From contig NZ_CP034692.1 in assembly GCF_004114375.1 (NCBI RefSeq), positions 2,976,001 to 3,040,000 on the forward strand: DNA of 64,000 nt. Direction: 5' to 3'. Shown piece by piece: positions 1 through 7,445 of this stretch. Within the stretch, counting starts at the first letter, position 1. Each line of letters starts with the position of its first letter. The notes under the pieces are model-generated. The model saw nothing but the letters and a program-made list of their open reading frames with translations. It searched no databases and had not been told where the DNA came from. The position numbers were made by a program, and so were the translations under genes. The DNA is from Halorubrum sp. BOL3-1 (GTDB taxonomy: Archaea; Halobacteriota; Halobacteria; Halobacteriales; Haloferacaceae).

Positions 1-74
1 GTGTTTACATCGCCCGACGCGTTCCCGATCGGATGAAACCTCTCTGATGAGATGAGCTTTGATCCCAGAGGGAC

Positions 75-446
75 TCACCACAGGTCCGCGGCGTCGCGGA
101 TCGCGTCCCGCGCCTGCTTCGCACAGTCCCGCTTGCCGCGGCCGAAGTGTAGGGTGTTCTCGTCGACCGGTGTCGAGAGGAGTCCGCCCTCAGCGTTCTC
201 GACGCCGTCCTGTTCGACCTGGAGATAGCTGATGACGAGTCGTCCCTCGTAGGTGACGCCGCGAACGTCATCGGGCGGGATCTCTTTTCCGGGGAACTTA
301 GAGCGACCCGGACGCTCGATCCGGATCCGATCGTCGTGGACGTACAGCGTTCCGTCCTGGAACCCGCAGGAGACGAGGGGCTCCGACTCGGGTGTGTCTT
401 CGTTCGCCGGGTCCGGTCCGTCGGAGGAGCCCGGAATATCGACCAT
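75..446 (-). CDS. Small PH-like domain protein, uncharacterised
   Basis: A 123-residue acidic protein with no signal peptide or membrane helix. After a disordered, Asp/Glu/Pro-rich first ~25 residues there is a compact stretch of alternating strands (DGTLYVHDDRIRIE, then DDVRGVTYEGRL, then ENTLHFGRGK) ending in a helix (AKQARDAIRDAADLW). This pattern resembles the short bacterial PH-like fold, in which a strand-rich barrel is closed by a C-terminal helix. That is a fold impression, not a family match. It stands alone on the minus strand and its downstream side is the window edge. The upstream 180 bp are AT-rich and probably carry its promoter and that of the plus-strand small gene at 626. Confidence 0.7.
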   Translation of the reverse strand: MVDIPGSSDGPDPANEDTPESEPLVSCGFQDGTLYVHDDRIRIERPGRSKFPGKEIPPDDVRGVTYEGRLVISYLQVEQDGVENAEGGLLSTPVDENTLHFGRGKRDCAKQARDAIRDAADLW

Positions 447-625
447 CGCGTTGACTTCCGCACAGAACGGCGAAAAAGGTGTTCATGCGACGAGACGTGC
501 GGACCGGACGACGCGATGGAAACGCGCCCCGTACCCGTGAATGTCATTAACAAACGAAATAAATCTACGAGATACGAAAAGATATTTTCAAAATATTCAA
601 TACCCCTCGGCTCCGACATAGATAC

Positions 626-799
626 ATGAGAGAGTCTACGGGCGAAAGCCGACAGGACGACGCCGAAGACAAGTTCGTGAACTACATGCCCGGCATGCCA
701 AAACTGTCGAATGAGCCCGGTCGAATCGAGCGGTTCCTGACGCGGCTGTTCCGCCGCCGCGGCCCACTTCGGGCCACGCTCCGCGGACGAGACGAGTAG
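626..799 (+). CDS. 57-residue basic small protein
   Basis: This short frame starts at ATG 626 and stops at TAG 797-799, behind an AT-rich upstream stretch (541-610) typical of a haloarchaeal promoter. The product has an acidic N-terminal third, then KFVNYMPGMPK, then an Arg-rich helix (GRIERFLTRLFRRRG). Its central and C-terminal pattern (K-F, then P-G, then R-[IL]-E-R and R-L-F) recurs in the 49-residue protein at 17215-17364, which sits directly before a DmdA-like demethylase gene. I infer a small-protein family; the function is unknown. Confidence 0.6.
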   Translation: MRESTGESRQDDAEDKFVNYMPGMPKLSNEPGRIERFLTRLFRRRGPLRATLRGRDE

Positions 800-882
800 A
801 ACCGGCGGCGGCCCGCCCGCGGAAAGGTTTATTTACGGATACCGCTATCTCCGCATATCCGCGTGGACCGAAGCGGGATACC

Positions 883-1176
883 ATGTCACTCATTACCGTC
901 GGAGGCCGAGACTGTAAACGGTGCGGACACGAGGTAGAGAGCGGCCGCGACACGTGTCCGAGCTGTCATTTTAACCCGAAATCGAAGGGACTCAGGGTCG
1001 CCCTCACGCTGTTGATGGCCGTTATCGTCCTGATGACTGCAGTGTTACTGCTCCCGTTCCTGTCGCTGCTGTTCGTCAGACTCGCGGGACTCGCGTTCGT
1101 TCTCTCGCTGCTCGTGTTCGCCGTCTCGTTCGCCTCGACGCCGTACCGCTTCGGGTCCCTGTTCCGCTGGTTTTGA
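883..1176 (+). CDS. Zinc-ribbon membrane protein
   Basis: A 97-residue protein. The N-terminal ~35 residues form a zinc ribbon with two CxxC knuckles (CKRCGHE and CPSCHF), positioned to bind one zinc ion. Two hydrophobic segments follow (about residues 38-60 and 64-84), and a short tail (STPYRFGSLFRWF). Such zinc-ribbon plus membrane-hairpin proteins are common and mostly uncharacterised in haloarchaea. It starts at the ATG at 883, roughly 35 bases after an AT-rich stretch. No functional link to neighbours is visible. Confidence 0.75.
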   Translation: MSLITVGGRDCKRCGHEVESGRDTCPSCHFNPKSKGLRVALTLLMAVIVLMTAVLLLPFLSLLFVRLAGLAFVLSLLVFAVSFASTPYRFGSLFRWF

Positions 1177-1339
1177 TCCCGCGTCGGGAACCCGTCGTCC
1201 GAGACCGTTCCCGCCACGTGTCTGCCCGGTAAAATCGTCCCCGGAGCTTCCCGTGCCGCAGGTGGGAGAGTCGCTCCGAGCCGACGGCGATAGCGCTAGC
1301 GAGGGCCGGACGGACGATGAACGCGACCGAGAACCAGTA

Positions 1340-2197
1340 TCAGTCGAGTCGGTCGTTGCGCCACGATTCGGTGTCAGGGGTCTGGTTGAAGGTGTAGATG
1401 TGAATCCCCCTGATGTTGTAGTAGTCGTCTGCGGCGTACGGCGCGAGCCCGTCGATGAGGTCGTCCGGCTTGTACACGCCCCGCGATCCGACGAGCTGTT
1501 TGACGAAGCCGAGTATGCCGGTCGTCTTCCGGAGGAACTTGATCGAGTCGCCAACGCCGACCTTCTGCGAGATCTCCATCAGCCGCTGGTAGTTCATCAC
1601 GCCGGGAATACCGATCTCGATCGGGAGGTCGACGCCGTCGTCGCGGATGTCGTCGATCCATTCGAGGACGGTGTCGGGGTCGTAACAGAGCTGCGTGACG
1701 ATGTAGGTCGCGTACGGGCTCTTGCGTGCCATCGCGTCCGACAGGGTTTCCGCGTTCAGGAAGTCGTGCCCCTCGGGATACCCGGTGATGCCCACTTCCT
1801 CGAAGGAGTGGCCCAGTTCGTCGAGGGCGACCAGCAGGCCGTGTGCGGACTCGAACTCGCCGGCGGGCTCCTCGCGGTCGCCGCCCGGAACGAAGATGTC
1901 GGTGACTCCGGCGTCGGTGAGGCGCTCGGCGATCTCGTCGAGGTGGTCGCGGTCCCTGACGTAGCGCGCGGCGATGTGGGGCGAGACCTCGTATCCGAGT
2001 TCGGCCGCCTGCTCGGTTCGCTCGACCGTGGTGTCGATCCCCAGCTGTGGCGACGTGGTTATGGCGATCGTCGCGTCGTCCGGGAGATGCCCGATCTCAT
2101 CCTCGAAGCTCTCGAACGGCATCAGCTCGAATCGCGCGTCCTTCAGAAGCGCCGCGACACCGTCAGTCCTCTCGATCGTTTGCGTTCCGACCGACAT
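1340..2197 (-). CDS. Methylenetetrahydrofolate reductase-like protein (MetF family)
   Basis: A 285-residue single-domain protein, the usual length for MetF. It should be a TIM-barrel flavoenzyme reducing 5,10-methylene- to 5-methyl-tetrahydrofolate, or the reverse in a degradative setting. Family-like segments include IAITTSPQLGID near the N-terminus, DIFVPGGDREEP, GITGYPEGHDF (the MetF GYPEGH block), YIVTQLCYDP and LPIEIGIPGVMN. The C-terminal half (VGVGDSIKFLRK) is also typical. The position near two GcvT-fused demethylating dehydrogenases and an FTCD-like gene supports a role in handling C1 units. The family assignment is strong; direction of reaction and exact cofactor are inferred. Confidence 0.88.
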   Translation of the reverse strand: MSVGTQTIERTDGVAALLKDARFELMPFESFEDEIGHLPDDATIAITTSPQLGIDTTVERTEQAAELGYEVSPHIAARYVRDRDHLDEIAERLTDAGVTDIFVPGGDREEPAGEFESAHGLLVALDELGHSFEEVGITGYPEGHDFLNAETLSDAMARKSPYATYIVTQLCYDPDTVLEWIDDIRDDGVDLPIEIGIPGVMNYQRLMEISQKVGVGDSIKFLRKTTGILGFVKQLVGSRGVYKPDDLIDGLAPYAADDYYNIRGIHIYTFNQTPDTESWRNDRLD

Positions 2198-2310
2198 TAT
2201 TGATCACAGATACGCGGTAGACCCACTTCGGTCTGTGGGTGCCCTAGTCAACCCGTTTAATTGGTAGTCGTTAGCACCAGACACTTGCGCTCCGGACCGG
2301 CGGGCTCGCG

Positions 2311-3369
2311 TCATCCGCTCGGGGCCGTGCACTGTCGAACGCGCTCGGCGGCCTCCTCGTAGGTGACTTCCCTGTCGGGGGCTCTGGACATGCGGCACAT
2401 CACGAGGTCCAAGAGGTCGAGCTGTTTCATGAGTTCTCGGGCGTAGCCGTCGTCGAGGCCGAGATCTTGCCTGACCTCGTAGACGGTCGACGACCGCGCG
2501 ACCACCTCGATGATGTCCCCGATCTCCACGTCGTCCGGCAGCCCGATCCCGTCGGCGACGAGCTGCGCGTCGGGGAGCGACCGCCGCGGGTCATCCTCCG
2601 CGGGCGGCTCCACAGCAGACGACTTTCCCGAGTCGTCCCCCGCGGGCGGCTCGTCCCGATCAGACGCTCCGTCCTCCCCTCCGTGGCCGCTCCGCGGTTC
2701 CGCGGTCGCCGTCTCGTAGGCGGTCGGTTCGTGGATCCCGGCGTCGATCATGTACCGCCGGACCGTCTCGGCGGAGACGTCCATCGCGATCTCCTCTCGC
2801 ATCTCGGAGAAGGTGTCACACCCCGCGTAGAGCGCTTGGAGGTACTCGACGTCATCGTACGGCGGGACCGACTCGTCGCGGACCGCTTCGAGGCCGTCGG
2901 CCGGGGCGTCGTCGGACACGGCGTCGGAGCCGGCCCCGCGACGAGCGCGGTCGATTACCGAAGCACCGTTGCCGTCGGTGACGGCGTCGTCCGTCTCACG
3001 GCCCTCCGGCCCCGGGAGTTCGGCGTCGGGCGGGTCGATGGTCAGATCGAGGTCCACCAGGAGCCCCCTGCCCGTGACCTCGACCGTTCGTCCCTCCACT
3101 CCGACGGTCGCCTCCGTCACAGCCGGGAGCGGAACCAGCTCCGGCACCGCCAACTCGACGGCCAGACCGCCATCGTCGGTGAGATCTGTCGTCTCCACCG
3201 TCAGACCCGTTTCGTCGGTCGACGCCGAGCCGAGGGACACCAGCACCTCCATCGCGACGCGAAGCGTCGACCCGTCCGTCGTCGCCTCGACGTTCCGGAC
3301 CGACCTGCCGCGTGACTTTTGATTCCCGACGAGCGTCGAGAGGGTATCGAAGGCGGTCTGGGATTCCAT
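2311..3369 (-). CDS. Two-HTH-like haloarchaeal protein, probable regulator
   Basis: A 352-residue soluble protein. The N-terminal ~110 residues form a strand-rich region (ATTDGSTLRVAMEVLVSL and later repeats of similar strands). Long acidic linkers separate two compact helical segments. The first (YLQALYAGCDTFSEMREEIA, then SAETVRRYMIDAGI) reads as a helix-turn-helix with recognition helix VSAETVRRYM. The second (IIEVVARSSTVYEVRQDLGL, DDGYARELMKQLDLLDL) looks like another winged-helix unit near the C-terminus. I do not recognise a named family. It lies between the MetF-like and AstE-like genes on the same strand with gaps of 113 and 131 bp, so it may be its own unit and may control the one-carbon genes. 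Confidence 0.7.
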   Translation of the reverse strand: MESQTAFDTLSTLVGNQKSRGRSVRNVEATTDGSTLRVAMEVLVSLGSASTDETGLTVETTDLTDDGGLAVELAVPELVPLPAVTEATVGVEGRTVEVTGRGLLVDLDLTIDPPDAELPGPEGRETDDAVTDGNGASVIDRARRGAGSDAVSDDAPADGLEAVRDESVPPYDDVEYLQALYAGCDTFSEMREEIAMDVSAETVRRYMIDAGIHEPTAYETATAEPRSGHGGEDGASDRDEPPAGDDSGKSSAVEPPAEDDPRRSLPDAQLVADGIGLPDDVEIGDIIEVVARSSTVYEVRQDLGLDDGYARELMKQLDLLDLVMCRMSRAPDREVTYEEAAERVRQCTAPSG

Positions 3370-3500
3370 GACATTGTTAAACTATATTATGAGACAGTAT
3401 AAGGGTGCGTGAGGAATACTGTACCCATTTAAATTCACGACCGAACACCTGACCCATTCTAAGCCGGCGACCGACGGCGCCGTCGCGGACTCGTCGGCCC

Positions 3501-4436
3501 CTACCGACGGGCCGCGACCGCCGCGAGACGCTCGCCCTCGGCGACGACTCCGCGAGTCAGCGAGTAGACGACGCCGGCCTCGGGAACGGTGATGGTTTCG
3601 AGGCGCTCGAAGGAAGTCGGACGGTACACCGCCCCCAGCGTGTCACCCGCCTCGAGACGGTCGCCGACCGCGACCGACTGCCGGGGCTCGAACAACCCCG
3701 ACACCTCGGTGACGGTGTGTTCGAGACTGTTCCGGAGGACCGTCGGATCCGACGGCGCGGCCGGCCGTCCCTCGAGAGCTCCCATCTCGCGGAGCACGTT
3801 CACGACGCCGCGGACGCCGGCTTCGACGGCCGAGCGATCGACCGTTCGACTGTTCGACAGCTCGGCGGTGACCGTCGGGATCCCGGCGCGCTCCGCGGCG
3901 TTCCGGAGCATTCCGGTGATGCCGTCGTCCGGGTCGGCGAGGAGGTGATCCGTACCGAAGGCCTCCGCGAGCACGCGAGCGTCGGAGCCCTCGCTGAACC
4001 TGACGTGTGCGAGCATGTCCGGGGTCCCGGTGTGGAGGTCGACGACTGCGTCGGCGTCGGTCACTAACTCCCAGAGCCGGGCGGCCATCCGTTCCTGAAA
4101 GCTACCGGTCTCGTCGCCCGGCCAGACCCGGTTGAGGTTCGAGTTCCGCGCGTCGTACGCGGTCGGCGTGACGTACGACCGGTGATCGAACGCCAGGGGG
4201 TTCGCCACCGGCACCGCGACGACGGTACCCGCGAGCTCCGCATCGGCGAGCCGCTCGTGGAGATGCCGCAGCGCGACCGGTCCGTTGAGTTCGATGCCGT
4301 GTTGTGCCGCCTGTAGGTAGACCGTCGGACCGCTCCCGCCGTCGTATCGGTGAACCGTCGCGTCTACGGCCGTGCCGGACGGGTGGCGACTGAGGCGGCG
4401 GTCGGTCGTCGTGTGAGTGACCGGTTCGTACTCCAT
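3501..4436 (-). CDS. AstE/AspA-family zinc deacylase
   Basis: A 311-residue member of the succinylglutamate desuccinylase/aspartoacylase family (M14-like zinc amidohydrolases). The catalytic frame is visible: QHGIELNGP with zinc ligands His46 and Glu49, DARNSNLNRVWPG (the substrate-binding Arg and NLNR block, about residues 95-107), and VVDLHTG with the third zinc ligand His135. The C-terminal ~80 residues form the usual lid-like beta domain. The exact N-acyl or ectoine-like substrate cannot be read from sequence. Context next to betaine-type catabolism suggests an amidated osmolyte or amino-acid derivative. It is divergent from the dehydrogenase gene at 4637. Confidence 0.85.
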   Translation of the reverse strand: MEYEPVTHTTTDRRLSRHPSGTAVDATVHRYDGGSGPTVYLQAAQHGIELNGPVALRHLHERLADAELAGTVVAVPVANPLAFDHRSYVTPTAYDARNSNLNRVWPGDETGSFQERMAARLWELVTDADAVVDLHTGTPDMLAHVRFSEGSDARVLAEAFGTDHLLADPDDGITGMLRNAAERAGIPTVTAELSNSRTVDRSAVEAGVRGVVNVLREMGALEGRPAAPSDPTVLRNSLEHTVTEVSGLFEPRQSVAVGDRLEAGDTLGAVYRPTSFERLETITVPEAGVVYSLTRGVVAEGERLAAVAARR

Positions 4437-4597
4437 GGTCCGATCCGGCGGCGGAGGATCAAAAGCCCCGGGCTCACGGCCACCCGTAGAGGAGGCTCCT
4501 CGGTACCCCCTGCGATGCGAGTGGCGATCGGAGAATCATATCCTGACACGAGACGGACACGTTGAGAAAGGCGGGCCGCGGAGCCGGCCCCGGCGAC

Positions 4598-4607
4598 AAT
4601 TATATTC
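4598..4607 (+). promoter_or_regulatory. Probable TATA box for the first dehydrogenase gene
   Basis: The AT-rich block AATTATATT stands out in GC-rich surroundings about 30 bases before ATG 4637. This is the spacing expected for an archaeal TATA box driving a nearly leaderless transcript. Confidence 0.55.
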
Positions 4608-4636
4608 GGCCGCCATAGCGACATACGGTCGTACTA

Positions 4637-7210
4637 ATGCAGCCCACAGAAAGCCTGCCGACACAGGCCGACACCGTCGTCGTCGGTGCCGGAATCGTCG
4701 GCTGCAACGTCGCGTACCAGCTCACGAAACTCGGACGGGAGGACGTCGTGGTGATCGATCAGGGCCCGATGCCGACCACCGGCGGGTCCTCGACGCACGC
4801 GCCGGGGATCATGTTCCAGACCGCCGAGCCGAAGACGCTCAGCCAGTTCGCCGACTACAGCCGAAAGCTCTACTCGAAGCTCGAAGGAGCCGACGGCCGG
4901 CAGGCGTACAACGAGACGGGCGGCATCGAGGTCGCCCGCAGCGAGGAGCGAATGGCGTTCCTCCAGCGGCGAGTGGAGGCGGCGAAGGCGTGGGGGATCC
5001 CGGATCCGCAGTTGCTTTCGCCGGAGGAGGTGACCGAACACCTCCCGTTAGTCGACGAGGAGCGAATCCTTGGCGGCTACTACTCGCCGACCGACGGGCA
5101 GGTCTCCGGCGTCATCGCCTGCGACGCGCTGGCGCGCGGCGCGATAGACCGGGGAGCGACGTTCGTTCCCCACACGCGCACCGAGGACGTTGAGACAGTC
5201 GACGGCGCGGTCCAGTCGGTCGTCACCGAGAACGGCACTATCGAGTGCGACGAGGTCGTCGTCGCGACGAACATCTGGGCGCGACAGCTCGGCGAGACGC
5301 TCGGCGTCCATCTTCCCGTGACGCCGGTCGAACACCAGTACACGATGACGGAGTCGCTCGACGAGCTGGCCGACGGCGCCGTCGACGTCACGGACCACCC
5401 GCTGTTCGAGAACTATCGCAACGTCTCCGGCGAGAAAGCGAAGCGGCTGCTCGTCGGCCCGGACCGGCCGATCCTGCGCGATCAAGACAACGCGATGTAC
5501 TATCGGACCCACGGCGACTCCTACGGCATCGGCTCGTACAACCACGAGCCGATCGTGCCGGACCCGATGGAGCTCGGCGGCAACGACCCGGACGGCGAGC
5601 AGGGGTCGGTCCGCGAGTTCACCGAACAGCACATCAACAACGCGACCCACCCGGATCGACCGCACAAGTCCCCCCGACAGGCCAGCGACGAGCTGCTGCC
5701 GGCGACCGAGGGCGGGAAGCTGGAGTTCAAGTACAACGGGATGTTCGCCGAATCGCCGAACGGGCTGCCGGTGATGGGGCCGGTACAGCAGTACGACGGC
5801 CTCTGGACCGCGGCGGCGATCTGGGTGACCCACGCGGGCGGCGCCGGCAAGGCGCTGGCGGAGTGGATGGTGAACGGCGTACCGCGACTCGACGACGGGC
5901 CGATCGACCTCGCGCAGAGCGACGTCAACCGGTTCGACGAGCACGAGGGGTCGTGGGACTTCGCCCGCGACATCGGGGCCGAGGAGTACCGCATCGTCTA
6001 CAACGTCATGCACCCCAAGTGGGTCTGGACGGAGAAACAGCGGGACATCCGGCGGACGCCGATGTACCACAGCCACGAGGAGCTGGGCGCGGAGCTGTGG
6101 GCCGAGGCCGGCTGGGAGGAACCGCAGTGGTTCGAGTCCAACGCCGACCTCGTCGATCGCTACGCCGATCGGATCCCCGACCGCGACGGCTGGGAGGGCG
6201 AGTACTGGTCGCCGATAGAGGGCGCCGAGGCGCTCCACGTGCGCGACGCCGTCGGCCTCCACGACATGACCTCGTTCAACAAGATCGAGGTCATCGGCGG
6301 CGGCGCCGAGGCGTACCTCGGACGCCTCTGTACGAAGGACATCGACCTCGACGTCGGCGAGATAACGTACACGCTGCTGTGTAACGAGGGCGGGGGCGTC
6401 CGAGCGGACGTCACCGTCACCCGGACCGACGACGACCGCTACCTCCTGTTGACGACCGGTCGGGAGGTCGGGAACAATCACGTCGCGTGGGTCCGCGATC
6501 ACTCTCCCGACGACGTGGTCGTCAACGAAGTCACCTCCAACCTCGCGGCGATGGTCTGTACCGGCCCCGACTCCCGAAAGGTGCTCTCGAAGGTGATGGA
6601 CGCCGACCTCTCCGACGAAGCCTTCCCGTTCTACACGAGCCAGGAGACGTTCGTCAACAATGTCCCGGTGCGGGCGATGCGGCTCTCGTACGCGGGCGAG
6701 CTCGGGTGGGAGCTCTACACGCCCTCGGAGTACGGCGAACGGCTCTGGGAACACGTCCTCGAGGCGGGCGAGGAGTACGACATCCGGCCGTACGGCAACG
6801 GCGCGCTGAACTCGCTCCGCATCGAGAAGGGGTTCCGGCTGTGGGGCGAGGACCTCCACACGGAACACAACCCCTACGAGGCGGGTCTCGGATGGGCCGT
6901 GGACCTCGACTCCGACTTCATCGGGAAGGAGGCCGTCGCCGCAGCCGCGGCCGGCGACGACGTCGCCCACGAGGTCGCCTGCCTGACGCTCGACGACGAG
7001 GCGGCGGCGATCCTCGACGACCGCCCGGTGGTGGACGGGGACGAGACGATCGGCTACGTCCACAGCGCCGAGTACGGCTACACGGCCGGCGCCTGCGTCG
7101 CGTACACGTACTTACCGCCGGAGTACGCCGACCCCGGCACCGGGGTCGACGTGCTCTTCGAGGGAGACCGCTACGCCGCGACCGTCCGCGAGGAGCCGCT
7201 CGTCGACTGA
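4637..7210 (+). CDS. FAD oxidoreductase-GcvT fusion (dimethylglycine/sarcosine dehydrogenase-like)
   Basis: An 857-residue protein with the full architecture of dimethylglycine and sarcosine dehydrogenases. The N-terminal DAO-type FAD domain has the dinucleotide motif VVVGAGIVGCNVAY and the block TTGGSSTHAPG. His54 in that block falls where the vertebrate enzymes attach FAD covalently. A middle domain follows to about residue 430, then a GcvT folate-binding domain (HDMTSFNKIEV, GGGVRADVTV, LSYAGELGWELY, about residues 530-760) and a GcvT C-terminal barrel ending EEPLVD. It would demethylate an N-methyl glycine and pass formaldehyde to tetrahydrofolate. A close paralogue follows at 7446, so the two may divide dimethylglycine and sarcosine between them. 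That split is inference. Confidence 0.9.
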   Translation: MQPTESLPTQADTVVVGAGIVGCNVAYQLTKLGREDVVVIDQGPMPTTGGSSTHAPGIMFQTAEPKTLSQFADYSRKLYSKLEGADGRQAYNETGGIEVARSEERMAFLQRRVEAAKAWGIPDPQLLSPEEVTEHLPLVDEERILGGYYSPTDGQVSGVIACDALARGAIDRGATFVPHTRTEDVETVDGAVQSVVTENGTIECDEVVVATNIWARQLGETLGVHLPVTPVEHQYTMTESLDELADGAVDVTDHPLFENYRNVSGEKAKRLLVGPDRPILRDQDNAMYYRTHGDSYGIGSYNHEPIVPDPMELGGNDPDGEQGSVREFTEQHINNATHPDRPHKSPRQASDELLPATEGGKLEFKYNGMFAESPNGLPVMGPVQQYDGLWTAAAIWVTHAGGAGKALAEWMVNGVPRLDDGPIDLAQSDVNRFDEHEGSWDFARDIGAEEYRIVYNVMHPKWVWTEKQRDIRRTPMYHSHEELGAELWAEAGWEEPQWFESNADLVDRYADRIPDRDGWEGEYWSPIEGAEALHVRDAVGLHDMTSFNKIEVIGGGAEAYLGRLCTKDIDLDVGEITYTLLCNEGGGVRADVTVTRTDDDRYLLLTTGREVGNNHVAWVRDHSPDDVVVNEVTSNLAAMVCTGPDSRKVLSKVMDADLSDEAFPFYTSQETFVNNVPVRAMRLSYAGELGWELYTPSEYGERLWEHVLEAGEEYDIRPYGNGALNSLRIEKGFRLWGEDLHTEHNPYEAGLGWAVDLDSDFIGKEAVAAAAAGDDVAHEVACLTLDDEAAAILDDRPVVDGDETIGYVHSAEYGYTAGACVAYTYLPPEYADPGTGVDVLFEGDRYAATVREEPLVD

Positions 7211-7445
7211 GGGTCCCGGGACGGTCCGGACCGTTCCCCTCGCCGTCACGCCCGTCGGGTCCCAGGTCGTATAACCTCGCTGTCACGTTGTGGTTTGCGG
7301 CCGCTCGGTCGGCGCAGTCCGGTCACCGCAGTCCGGTCGCCGCCGGGAGATATCTACCTCGCCGCCTGCTGCCGGTTTTCGAGTTTCAGACGCGCACCCA
7401 TCGGAGTATTTATGAGACGGACGCCGCCACTTTCCGAGAGAACTA

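Noticed and set aside
1253-2203. A 316-codon plus-strand frame opposite the MetF-like gene
   Set aside because: The minus-strand product matches MetF blocks; the plus frame is low-complexity Val/Asp/Arg.
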